Positions 1 to 6,435 are shown, counted from the stretch's first letter. The stretch: 12,226 nucleotides of DNA from DASTCC01 sp035711465 (GCA_035711465.1 DASTCC010000457.1:1-12226), one strand, 5' to 3'. Translations and numbers: made by a program. Notes: generated from the sequence alone by a model not told the origin.

Positions 1-977
1 CCCTTCCGCAGGCCGTGGCCGACGCCGGGATACACCCGCAGCGTGACGTCCACGCCGGCAGCGCGCAGCGTGTCCCATTCGCCGCGCATCTTCGCGATGT
101 CGAAGAGCGGGTCGGCATCGCCGTAGGCGGCGAAGATCGGCGCCGCGGTCTTCGCCAGCGTCGGCCGCGGGTCGTAGTCCATGAACGATCGGTACCAGCG
201 CCACCAGCCGTCCGTGCGCGCCGCGACCGGCAGCGGCGTCTTCGCCCACCACGGCCGCTGGCTGAGCTTCGCGCGGCTGGCGTCGAGCGCCTGCCAGGCG
301 GCGTCGGTATCGGCGCGGTAGGCGGCGAAGGCGATCTGCAACGTCGCGAGCGCGTCGGCGACGTCGGCATCGGCAAGGCCGGCGCGGCGCAGCTGGTTCG
401 CCTGCACGAAGACTTCCTGCTCGGCCGGCGTCACCGGCGCGCCGCCGGAGACCAAGACGTGAAACGCCAGGGCCTCGCCGCGCTCGACGAGCTGGGTGGC
501 GATCCACGCGCCCTGACTCACGCCGACCGTGCCGATGCGAGCCGGATCGATCCGCGGATGCGCGCGCAGCAGCGCCAGACCGCCACCGGCGTCGCCGGCA
601 AGGACATCGAATCCCGCCTGTCGGAACTCACCCGTCGATTCGCCGACGCCGCGCTTGTCGTAGAAGAGCACCGCGACGCCGTGCGACGCCAGCCACTCCG
701 CATGGTTGTAAAGGACGCGATTGCCGGCGTTCGTCAGCCGGCCCATCTGTCCGGAACCATGGAGCAGGATCGCGGCCGGCACCTTCGCGCCCGACTCCGG
801 CAGATACAGCGTCCCGGCGAGGCGAACGTCGCCGTTCGTCCAGGTCACACGCTCGGTCGTGTACGGCGCGCCCGCCGCCGATCCGCACGCCGCCGGCAGC
901 AGGCAGAAGGCCAGCGCGACACAAATAGACATTTGTCTATTTAAGGAAGACAGCAAGCCGAAACACGCACGCAGCAT
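1..977 (-). CDS. Exported alpha/beta-hydrolase, probable lipoprotein (3' end cut by window edge)
   Basis: The frame is open for 325 codons and leaves the window just after its probable catalytic histidine, so the protein is nearly complete. Serine-hydrolase landmarks are visible: HGSG near residue 73 (oxyanion region), nucleophile elbow GVSQG with Ser154, GDADP (287-290, catalytic Asp) and GVGHG with His321. The N-terminus has Arg3 and Arg14, a hydrophobic stretch and an imperfect lipobox (PAAC, Cys31), so it is probably exported and perhaps lipid-anchored. This resembles dienelactone-hydrolase/esterase-type families; the substrate cannot be told. The ATG at 977 is preceded by AGGAG six nt upstream and lies 9 nt after the stop of the M56 peptidase gene, so it is the third gene of that operon. 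An internal ATG at 932 is a possible second start, but its signal sequence would lack the N-terminal positive charges. A 20-bp palindrome at 923-942 overlaps codons 12-18. Confidence 0.9.
   Translation of the reverse strand, partial: MLRACFGLLSSLNRQMSICVALAFCLLPAACGSAAGAPYTTERVTWTNGDVRLAGTLYLPESGAKVPAAILLHGSGQMGRLTNAGNRVLYNHAEWLASHGVAVLFYDKRGVGESTGEFRQAGFDVLAGDAGGGLALLRAHPRIDPARIGTVGVSQGAWIATQLVERGEALAFHVLVSGGAPVTPAEQEVFVQANQLRRAGLADADVADALATLQIAFAAYRADTDAAWQALDASRAKLSQRPWWAKTPLPVAARTDGWWRWYRSFMDYDPRPTLAKTAAPIFAAYGDADPLFDIAKMRGEWDTLRAAGVDVTLRVYPGVGHGLRK
923..942. promoter_or_regulatory. Probable second BlaI-type operator, inside the hydrolase reading frame
   Basis: A perfect inverted repeat, AAATAGACA-TT-TGTCTATTT (9+2+9). 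It contains the same AGACA-N2-TGTCT core as the palindrome in the blaI-like promoter at 2449-2460. It is conspicuously AT-rich inside a GC-rich coding region, as expected if the DNA itself is selected. It begins 35 nt inside the hydrolase ORF counted from ATG 977. No convincing -35/-10 pair was found around it, so it may be a roadblock or secondary operator, or control an internal promoter. Confidence 0.6.
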
Positions 978-986
978 CTGACGCTC

Positions 987-2048
987 CTATCGTTTGAAGG
1001 GACGAGCGTTCGACGGCCGGGCGGCGCTTTGCGAGGCGACCCGGCCGGCGATTCGGGCGGCAACCGCTTCGGGCGCGCCGCCTTTGACGATCGCGTCGTA
1101 GACGTCGCGATACACGATCGCGGCCGCGGGGCCCGCAGGATTGACCGGCCTCGGCGCTCGTGCCGGCAGGACGAACATCGCCAGCACCACAGCCATTGTC
1201 CACACCTGCCATCGCGGCGCCGGCGCGTTGGCGCCGTCGATCAGACGTCGCAGCCGACGCGCCAGCGGATGCGCGCGCTCGGCCAGGGCCGGCACGATCG
1301 CGGGCGATGCCGCCAATCTCGCCGCGCGCACCAGCGCATCGCAATAGCGATCGACGTCGAGCCCGCTCCAGCGGACGACGGCGTCGTCGCAGACGTCTTC
1401 CTGGACGCGGCGGAGCGCTGACGACGTCCGCCAGGCGAGCGGATTCCACCACCAGGCCGCGCAGAGGAGCGCGCGGATCCAGCTGATCGCGACGTGCCCG
1501 CGCGCGTGGTGCGCGAGCTCGTGGACGAGCACCGCGTCGATCTCGGCGTCGGTCAGCGACGCCTGCAGCACGCCGGGAATGACAATGACCGGATGAACGA
1601 TGCCGGCCGCGAAGGGGGCGATGGCCGCGTCCGAGATCAGGATGGACACCGGACGGCGAAGCCCGAGGCGATCGGCAAGGCGGCCTGCGCGGACTCGCGT
1701 CGCTTCGTCGGCCGGGCGCGCCGCCGCAACGAGGCGTCGAAGCTGCCGGACGGACGCGACCAGCATGCACAGCACGACGAGCACACCGGCGGCATGGACG
1801 AGCATCACGACGTCGACGACCGTCCGATCGATGGACGCGGCCGCGACCGCGACATCGTCGAACGCCGGCGACGGCAGGATCGCCGGGAACGACAACGCGA
1901 TTGGCGGCACCAGGAACTTCAACGCCGCGACGGTCAGCATTGCTTCGCGGACGCCGGCGCCGCGCCGGCCGAGCACCGAGGCGACGGCGAGCGCGACCAG
2001 CGCAATCGCGCTGCTCTGCAAGATCCAACTCGAGACGAGACTGCTCAC
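987..2048 (-). CDS. BlaR1/MecR1-like M56 family membrane metallopeptidase
   Basis: 353 aa. The zinc motif HELAH is at 176-180 with a downstream acidic VQEDVCDD (Glu217), the usual M56 arrangement. Hydrophobic segments lie at about 7-26, 36-55, 78-100 and 281-296, placing the protease domain on a membrane scaffold. In the BlaR1/MecR1 family this protease is activated by a signal and removes its partner repressor; here the partner is the adjacent BlaI-like gene. Unlike classical BlaR1 there is no penicillin-binding sensor domain: only about 55 residues follow the last membrane helix, so beta-lactam sensing is not supported. The GTG start at 2048 overlaps the repressor stop (GTGA, 4 nt) and has GGAAGGA six nt upstream. 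The frame is open further upstream, but that stretch overlaps the repressor gene and is not protein-like. The stop TAG overlaps the hydrolase ribosome-binding site. Confidence 0.92.
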   Translation of the reverse strand: MSSLVSSWILQSSAIALVALAVASVLGRRGAGVREAMLTVAALKFLVPPIALSFPAILPSPAFDDVAVAAASIDRTVVDVVMLVHAAGVLVVLCMLVASVRQLRRLVAAARPADEATRVRAGRLADRLGLRRPVSILISDAAIAPFAAGIVHPVIVIPGVLQASLTDAEIDAVLVHELAHHARGHVAISWIRALLCAAWWWNPLAWRTSSALRRVQEDVCDDAVVRWSGLDVDRYCDALVRAARLAASPAIVPALAERAHPLARRLRRLIDGANAPAPRWQVWTMAVVLAMFVLPARAPRPVNPAGPAAAIVYRDVYDAIVKGGAPEAVAARIAGRVASQSAARPSNARPFKR

Positions 2049-2431
2049 CGACGATCCTTCCGGCGCTGATCGCGCACGAGCGCCTCGATCTCGGCCAGCT
2101 CCGAGGGCGTCGGCGGCCGCGTTTCGAAGAGCGACGCCACGAGCGCGACCGCGTCGCCGCCGAACACGCGGTTGACGACCCGCTTCAGCAGGGGACGGAC
2201 GGCCGAGGCCTGCTTGCGGGTCGGCAGGTAGACGAAGGCCTTGCCGACGTCGGCCTTGCGCCGCACGACCAGCCCGCGCGCCTCGAGACGCTTCAGCAAG
2301 GTCAGCACCGAACCGTGCGCCATCGGACGATCGGCAGACAGATCCAGGCGAATCTCTCGCGCGGTGGCTTCGCCGCGGCGATAGACGCAGCCGAGCACGT
2401 CCATTTCGGCGGGCGGCACATCCGTCTTCAT
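2045..2431 (-). CDS. BlaI/MecI/CopY-family transcriptional repressor
   Basis: 128 aa, the usual length for this winged-helix family. Family features are PPAEMDVLGCVYRRG at 6-20, the recognition-helix region MAHGSVLTLLKRLEARGLV at 37-55, a wing around 56-70, and the C-terminal dimerisation part (LVASLF at 97-102, then an acidic-hydrophobic helix). In BlaI and MecI the repressor is cut near residue 101 in the dimerisation domain; the S-L-F at 100-102 lies in the corresponding place, which is suggestive only. It is followed with 4-nt overlap by the M56 peptidase gene, the classical repressor/antirepressor pairing. Its promoter carries a palindrome across the spacer, consistent with autorepression. 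The start codon lies 8 nt after the -10 hexamer and has no Shine-Dalgarno, so the message is probably leaderless. Confidence 0.92.
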   Translation of the reverse strand: MKTDVPPAEMDVLGCVYRRGEATAREIRLDLSADRPMAHGSVLTLLKRLEARGLVVRRKADVGKAFVYLPTRKQASAVRPLLKRVVNRVFGGDAVALVASLFETRPPTPSELAEIEALVRDQRRKDRR

Positions 2432-2439
2432 CGCCCACG

Positions 2440-2468
2440 ACTATAAACAGACAACTGTCTACATGCAA
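2440..2468 (-). promoter_or_regulatory. Promoter of the blaI-like operon
   Basis: Read on the minus strand: TTGCAT (2468-2463), a 17-nt spacer, then TATAGT (2445-2440), a good sigma-70-like match at ideal spacing. The first base of the ATG (2431) lies 9 nt past the end of the -10 hexamer, so transcription should begin at or within one or two bases of the start codon. Confidence 0.75.
2449..2460. promoter_or_regulatory. BlaI-type operator in the promoter spacer
   Basis: Palindrome AGACA-AC-TGTCT lies entirely between the -35 and -10 elements of the operon promoter. BlaI/MecI/CopY proteins bind dyads with an ACA-N2-TGT core, typically TACA-N2-TGTA. A repressor bound here would block polymerase. 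The same 5-2-5 core recurs at 927-938. Confidence 0.75.
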
Positions 2469-2662
2469 GTGCGCCCACCAACGTGTGATGCGGCGATCGC
2501 GCAATTCATGCTGCTCGGGAAAGGCCACTATGGCAATTCGCCACGGTGCGCCGGCGCGGCGCACGCGGCGCGATGCACTCGCGGCAGACACGATTGGACG
2601 CACGCGTGGCCTGCATCTTGCTTTCTTGAAGAGCGGCTGGAAACGCACGGAGGATCACAGCA

Positions 2663-2875
2663 ATGAAAGCCTTCGGCATGGTGCTCATCGCGATCGGATT
2701 GGTCGGACTGCTCTGGGGCGGCATTCGCTGGACCCAGTCGGAGAAGGTCGTCGATCTCGGTCCGCTGCAGGTCAACCGCGAGGAGCGCAAGGCGCTTCCA
2801 ATTCCGCCCATCGCGGGCGCGCTGTGCGTGGTCGCGGGCGCCGGGCTGCTGATGGCGGGGCGCCGGACCGCCTGA
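2663..2875 (+). CDS. Small membrane protein with two transmembrane helices
   Basis: 70 aa. Helix one is about residues 3-23 (MVLIAIGLVGLLWGGIRW), then a polar loop with VVDLGPLQVN and an ERKALPIPP segment, then helix two at about 48-66. Small proteins of the same helix-loop-helix plan, with a GPL-containing loop, are widespread in bacteria, and I cannot assign a function. The ATG has GGAGG upstream at an 8-9 nt spacing. The following gene starts 46 nt after the stop, so the two may be co-transcribed. The roughly 230 bp between this gene and the divergent blaI-like gene holds the latter's promoter and operator; no clear promoter was found on the plus strand. Confidence 0.8.
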   Translation: MKAFGMVLIAIGLVGLLWGGIRWTQSEKVVDLGPLQVNREERKALPIPPIAGALCVVAGAGLLMAGRRTA

Positions 2876-2921
2876 TCGTCAATCGGACGTTCGTCTCACA
2901 GAGGGATCGTTTCTCAGCGCG

Positions 2922-3419
2922 ATGCCGAACAGTTGGGAAGAGATAGCGCTGCGCGCTGATCTGATCGCGCATGTGAAGGTGATGGCTCGAGTGCGGGCGA
3001 GCGGTCCCGCGGCGACGCCCGCGACGGTGTACGAGTGCGACGTGCTCGACATTTTCAAGCCATGGTCCGGGCCGGATCCGAATCCCTCGACCATCAATGT
3101 CTTCGTGATGGAAAGCGGCAACTACAAGGCCGGCGGCTATGTCCGCAGTCCTCTCGAAGGCGCGCCGCGATGGCTTGAAGGCAACGAGTACCTGCTGTGC
3201 CTGAAATGGAATCACGTGCTGCGCGGCTGGCAGACCGCATTCGGCGTCAGCGCGACGCTCGAAGTCGGCGGCGAGCGCACCCGCCGCAACGTGCACGTCG
3301 TCGGCAGCGGCTCGAAGTTCATCCGCGATCAGGAAGGCCGGGCGCTCGAGATCGTCAAGGCCGAGCTGCGCAAGGCGCTCCTGAAAGGCGGCCGCGGGTC
3401 CGCGAGCCGCATCGGGTGA
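2922..3419 (+). CDS. Hypothetical protein, 165 aa
   Basis: I do not recognise a named domain. The opening (SWEEIALRADLIAHVKVMARV) followed by a beta-strand-like YECDVLDIFKPW and later WLEGNEYLLCLKW resembles uncharacterised, usually exported proteins of the pattern 'ADxIxxxxV...VLxVxKG...Y.xGxxYLLFL'. Those normally carry an N-terminal signal peptide. This one has none from the ATG at 2922, and the in-frame sequence upstream shows no hydrophobic segment, so it is either cytoplasmic or has lost its leader. The ribosome site is poor: GAGGGA lies about 15 nt before the ATG. The C-terminus is basic (KAELRKALLKGGRGSASRIG). It ends 12 nt before the stop of the convergent 98-aa gene. Confidence 0.7.
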   Translation: MPNSWEEIALRADLIAHVKVMARVRASGPAATPATVYECDVLDIFKPWSGPDPNPSTINVFVMESGNYKAGGYVRSPLEGAPRWLEGNEYLLCLKWNHVLRGWQTAFGVSATLEVGGERTRRNVHVVGSGSKFIRDQEGRALEIVKAELRKALLKGGRGSASRIG

Positions 3420-3431
3420 TTCGGTGCGTCC

Positions 3432-3728
3432 TCAGAGCTCGATGCGGAACTGATCGCTGACCCAGATCGCGACGAGCGCCGCCGACACCCACAACAGCAG
3501 CTGCAGGAAGAACCGCGCGAACGCGCCGACGCGCCGCTGCCAGTGGCGCTCGACGGCGACGACCCAGAGTGCGCACGCCACCGCCCAGCCAATCACCCGC
3601 GCGACTTCGAGCGGGAACCAGCTCTCGAGCCAGTCGGGCACGACGACGAGGATGATCACCATCGCGATCCAGACGACGGCGTTCAGCGCCAGGAACGACC
3701 ACCGCGGCTTGCGGAGTTGCGTGGGCAC
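3432..3728 (-). CDS. Small integral membrane protein, 98 aa, unknown function
   Basis: Three likely membrane segments: about 12-30 (FLALNAVVWIAMVIILVVV), 42-59 (ARVIGWAVACALWVVAVE) and 71-91 (ARFFLQLLLWVSAALVAIWVS). Positive charges at the N-terminus (RKPR) and in the HWQRR loop suit a cytoplasmic N-terminus. No family recognised. The GTG start at 3728 has no Shine-Dalgarno, but TATAAC ends 8 nt before it, suggesting a leaderless transcript. It is divergent from the ExeA-like gene with only 38 bp between start codons and convergent with the 165-aa gene. Confidence 0.78.
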   Translation of the reverse strand: MPTQLRKPRWSFLALNAVVWIAMVIILVVVPDWLESWFPLEVARVIGWAVACALWVVAVERHWQRRVGAFARFFLQLLLWVSAALVAIWVSDQFRIEL

Positions 3729-3736
3729 CGGGTCTG

Positions 3737-3742
3737 GTTATA
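3737..3742 (-). promoter_or_regulatory. Putative -10 element of the 98-aa membrane protein gene
   Basis: TATAAC read on the minus strand, followed by 8 nt and then the GTG start. No good -35 is seen, so the assignment rests on the hexamer, its spacing to the start codon and the lack of a ribosome-binding site. Confidence 0.5.
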
Positions 3743-3754
3743 GCAGACAGCCCG

Positions 3755-3760
3755 TATAAT
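3755..3760 (+). promoter_or_regulatory. Putative -10 element of the ExeA-like gene
   Basis: A perfect consensus TATAAT, followed by CGGTCC and then the GTG start at 3767. The expected transcription start coincides with the start codon. The -35 region is weak. It lies back to back with the minus-strand hexamer at 3737-3742. Confidence 0.6.
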
Positions 3761-3766
3761 CGGTCC

Positions 3767-5431
3767 GTGCAGCCTCCCGGCTCGATGCGGAGCCACAGCG
3801 ATCCGATCTACGAGGTGTTCTACGGCCTCCGCGAACAGCCGTTCGCGATCTCCACCGATCCCCGATTCCTCTATCTCAGCGCCTCGCATCAGCGGGCGTA
3901 TCAGGAGCTGATCACCGGTCTGCAGCGCGGCGAGCCGCTGCTGCTGCTCACCGGCGAGGCCGGCACGGGCAAGACCACGCTGAGCCGCGCGGTCATCGGC
4001 GCGCTCGGCGACCGCACCTTCTCGGCGCTCATCCTCAACCCGTACATGTCGGGCGGCGAGGTGCTGAAGCTGATCCTGCGCGATTTCGGACTGATCTCGC
4101 GCGAGGACCTGCGACAGGGCGCGCTCGCGCGCGCCGAGCCTTCGCAGCTGCTCGAAGCGCTCGAAGGGTTTCTGCTCTCGATTCGATCCGTCCAGTCCCG
4201 CGCCGTCGTCATCGTCGACGAGGCGCAGAGCCTGGCGCCGGCGGCGCTCGATCAAGTCCGCCTGCTGACGGCGCTCGAGCGCAACGGACAGCACCTGATT
4301 CAGGTCATCTTCGGCGGTCAGCCCAAGCTGCTCGAGACGCTCAAGAAAGACAACATGTACGCGCTCAACGAGCGCATCACCCGACGCGTGCACCTCGGGC
4401 CGCTCCTCGCCGAGGAAGTGCGGCCGTACATCGATCACCGCCTGGCCGTCGCCGGCGGGGCCGAGACGATTCGATTCGACGACGACGCGGTGCAGTTGAT
4501 CGCGGAGTTCTCGCGCGGGTTGCCGCGGCGGGTGAATCTGCTCTCCGATCGCGGGCTCCAGGAGGGACGCGCCGAGAACGCCTCGGTCATCACCGGAGCG
4601 ATGGTGAAGCGCGCGGCGAGATCGCTTGCCGGGGTGCAGCGTGCGACGAGCACGCCGGTCCCGCCGCCGGGCGCGCTGTCGATGCCGCCGGCGATCTCGC
4701 ACTCGGCCCCGGCGACGTCGACCGCACCGCCGGCCGAGACCGCCGAGCCGGCGCTGCCGGCGCCGAATCCGTTTGCCGCGGTTGCAGCGTCCGCCGACAC
4801 GCCGCCGCCGCAGCCAATGCCGGCGGCGCCTGCCCCGCCGCCTTCGATTCCGGCGGAGCCACAGTCGCCGTTCGCGCCAGTCGCGGCGTCCGCCGCGCCC
4901 GCGCCCGCCTCGCCATTCGCACAGGTGGCGACGACGTCGCCGTTTGCGGCGACCGTGCCAGCACCGGCGCCGCCGCCGGCCGCGCCGCCTGGGCCGGTGG
5001 AGTGGTCGCCGTTCGCGATTCCGCCGTCCGCTGAGTCCGCGCCAGCACCGCCGCCAGTCGCCGCTGCACTGGCTGCCGCGGAACCCGAGCCCGTGCCGTT
5101 GGGATCGCCGTTCGCCGATCTTGCGTCGAGCCTGCGATCCGACACGTCGACGCCAGCCGAGGTCTCCGATGCGTTTGCGGTGCAGGTGCCTGCGCGCCGA
5201 GGCCGGCGCTGGGCGCTGATCGTCGTGCTCGCGTTGCTCGCGGCCGCGGCCGTCTTCGCCTACGGCTACTACGCCGGCACGTTGTTCAGAGAGGGCACGT
5301 CGCCGCCGGCATCGCCGCCGCGCCCGGAGTCCCGAGCGCGGCCCGCGTCGCCGCTACCGATTCCGTCGGACGAGGATCTGTTCCGCAGCCTCAACGAGTG
5401 GCGCATCGCGATGCAGCAAAGCGGGGGCTAG
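3767..5431 (+). CDS. ExeA/GspA-like AAA ATPase with Pro/Ala-rich linker and membrane anchor
   Basis: 554 aa. The N-terminus (YEVFYGLREQPFAISTDPRF, from residue 15) is the hallmark of ExeA-like secretion ATPases. Walker A GEAGTGKT is at 63-70, Walker B VVIVDEAQ at 147-154, and NERITRRVHLGPL near 201-213 is the typical second half of the ATPase. Residues 290-475 are low-complexity Pro/Ala linker holding six (N/S)PFA motifs (334, 367, 382, 391, 414, 447). One membrane helix lies at about 482-506, leaving some 48 residues outside. In Aeromonas ExeA the exported part carries a peptidoglycan-binding domain that helps assemble the secretin; none is visible here and no secretion genes are nearby. The chosen start is GTG 3767, six nt after a TATAAT; ATG 3785 is the alternative, and neither has a Shine-Dalgarno. 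The stop lies 1 nt from the stop of convergent ku. Confidence 0.88.
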   Translation: MQPPGSMRSHSDPIYEVFYGLREQPFAISTDPRFLYLSASHQRAYQELITGLQRGEPLLLLTGEAGTGKTTLSRAVIGALGDRTFSALILNPYMSGGEVLKLILRDFGLISREDLRQGALARAEPSQLLEALEGFLLSIRSVQSRAVVIVDEAQSLAPAALDQVRLLTALERNGQHLIQVIFGGQPKLLETLKKDNMYALNERITRRVHLGPLLAEEVRPYIDHRLAVAGGAETIRFDDDAVQLIAEFSRGLPRRVNLLSDRGLQEGRAENASVITGAMVKRAARSLAGVQRATSTPVPPPGALSMPPAISHSAPATSTAPPAETAEPALPAPNPFAAVAASADTPPPQPMPAAPAPPPSIPAEPQSPFAPVAASAAPAPASPFAQVATTSPFAATVPAPAPPPAAPPGPVEWSPFAIPPSAESAPAPPPVAAALAAAEPEPVPLGSPFADLASSLRSDTSTPAEVSDAFAVQVPARRGRRWALIVVLALLAAAAVFAYGYYAGTLFREGTSPPASPPRPESRARPASPLPIPSDEDLFRSLNEWRIAMQQSGG

Positions 5432-5432
5432 C

Positions 5433-6287
5433 CTACCCTCTCGCCCGCTTCTTCGGACGCGCCGCCGCGTCTTCCTTGGCCTCCTCGATCTTCGCGGTGC
5501 GCTTCTTCTCGCCTGAGACGCGCTCGAGACTCTGGCGCAGCGCCTCCATGAGGTTGACGACCTTCGGCGCTTCCTCGACCTCCGGCGCGACGATCTCCTC
5601 GCCGGCGACCTTGGCGTCGATGATCTTGCGCAGCTCCTGCTGGTACTCGTCCTTGTACTCGGTGAGGTCCCCGCCGGTCTCGAAGTTGCCGATCACCTGG
5701 CGCGCGAGCTTGACCTCGTCGGGCTTGATCTTCGCCGGCACGGTCTTGAGCTCGTCGATGGCGTTCATCGATCGCACTTCCTCGGCGTGCCGCAGCGTGT
5801 ACATCACCAGCCCGTTCTCGCGCGGCTGAATCGCGACCAGGTACTCGCGGCCATACAGCGCGACCTTGCCGACGGCGGCCTTCCCCGCCATGCCCTCGCG
5901 CATCACCGCGAACGCCTCGGCCGCCACCTGGCCGTCGGGGGCGAGGTAGTACGGCTTTTCGACGTAGATCGGATCGATCGTCTTCGCTTCGGTGAACTGG
6001 ACGACGTTGATGACGCGGGTCGACTCCGGCCGCACCTTCGCCAGGTCCTCCTCGTCCATGACGACGTACTTGCCCTTCTCGAACTCGTAGCCTTTGACGA
6101 TGTCGGTGTTGGGCACTTCCTGCTCGCAGGTCGGACACCAGCGCTTCTGCTGGATGCGGGTGCGGCATTCGCGGTGCAGCTGGTTGAAACTGATCGTCGC
6201 GGCGGCGTCGGTCGCCGGAAACACGCGGACGGGAATGTTGACGAGGCTGATCTTCAGGTAGCCCTTCCAGGTCGGTCGCGCAGCCAT
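5433..6287 (-). CDS. ku: Bacterial Ku, NHEJ DNA-end-binding protein
   Basis: 284 aa, the normal length. The family-typical start TWKGYLKISLVNIPVRVF (6-23) is followed by FNQLHRECRTRIQ, CPTC (51-54, with Cys41) and EIVKGYEFEKGKYVV-like text around 63-76. Next come the bridge region and the conserved RPRENGLVMYTLRHAEEVR-like stretch at 155-172. Bacterial Ku forms a homodimeric ring on double-strand DNA ends and recruits LigD. The C-terminus has VVNLMEALRQSL, the LigD-interaction type of segment, then a Lys/Arg-rich tail (AARPKKRARG) of the kind that contacts DNA. The ATG at 6287 has GGAG five to six nt upstream, unlike divergent ligD. It is paired with ligD across a 163-bp spacer full of 7-bp repeats. 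Confidence 0.97.
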   Translation of the reverse strand: MAARPTWKGYLKISLVNIPVRVFPATDAAATISFNQLHRECRTRIQQKRWCPTCEQEVPNTDIVKGYEFEKGKYVVMDEEDLAKVRPESTRVINVVQFTEAKTIDPIYVEKPYYLAPDGQVAAEAFAVMREGMAGKAAVGKVALYGREYLVAIQPRENGLVMYTLRHAEEVRSMNAIDELKTVPAKIKPDEVKLARQVIGNFETGGDLTEYKDEYQQELRKIIDAKVAGEEIVAPEVEEAPKVVNLMEALRQSLERVSGEKKRTAKIEEAKEDAAARPKKRARG

Positions 6288-6326
6288 GGGTTCTCCGGGG
6301 GAGGTATCGGTCTACAGGATGGCACA

Positions 6327-6390
6327 TTGCAGGCTGCCGGTGGCGGGCGGCAGCTAAGGGAACCCTAGGCCCGCAGCCTGCAGCCTGCAA
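6327..6390. repeat. Inverted repeat in the ku-ligD spacer
   Basis: TTGCAGGCTGC (6327-6337) is the exact reverse complement of GCAGCCTGCAA (6380-6390), with a 42-nt loop. Near the dyad centre a small GGG-AA-CCC palindrome sits at 6358-6365. The left part (6327-6354) can itself be read as about four degenerate 7-bp units in reverse orientation, so the array is a head-to-head arrangement that could form a cruciform or a transcript hairpin. Confidence 0.65.
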
Positions 6391-6434
6391 CCCCGCAGCC
6401 CGCAGCCCGCCGCCTGCAGCCCGCAGCCTGCAGC
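6371..6434 (+). repeat. Tandem 7-bp repeat array, unit CYGCAGC
   Basis: Nine units in phase: CCGCAGC, CTGCAGC, CTGCAAC, one extra C, then CCGCAGC, CCGCAGC, CCGCCGC, CTGCAGC, CCGCAGC, CTGCAGC. The remaining CTGATAT (6435-6441) looks like a tenth, decayed unit that supplies part of the ligD -10 element. A 7-bp period is incompatible with a protein repeat, and no reading frame crosses it. Confidence 0.85.
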
Positions 6435-6435
6435 C

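Noticed and set aside
15..944. A 309-codon open frame on the plus strand, Arg/Ala-rich
   Set aside because: It is antisense to the hydrolase gene, whose catalytic motifs are clear. Composition (Arg, Ala, Asp, Gln) is typical of GC-rich shadow frames and there is no ribosome site or domain.
1..2431. Calling the first operon a beta-lactam resistance system
   Set aside because: No beta-lactamase and no penicillin-binding sensor domain are present. BlaI/M56 pairs regulate many other functions.
987..2648. A 553-aa version of the M56 peptidase starting far upstream
   Set aside because: The extra 200 residues overlap the whole BlaI-like gene in another frame and are low-complexity Arg/Ala. The GTG at 2048 has a strong ribosome site and the usual repressor/peptidase overlap.
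2463..2666. A 67-codon plus-strand frame between the divergent genes
   Set aside because: It begins inside the operator/promoter region, has no ribosome site, overlaps the start of the 70-aa gene and has no coherent protein features.
3683..4702. A 339-codon minus-strand frame
   Set aside because: Antisense to the ExeA-like ATPase, whose Walker motifs are on the plus strand. Composition is that of a shadow frame.
4435..5145. A Gly/Ala-rich minus-strand frame of 236 codons
   Set aside because: It is the complement of the Pro/Ala-rich linker of the ATPase; the repeat look comes from GGC/GCG-rich codons on the other strand.
6371..6434. CRISPR-like array
   Set aside because: Units are 7 bp with no spacers and there are no cas genes. 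It is a simple tandem repeat.
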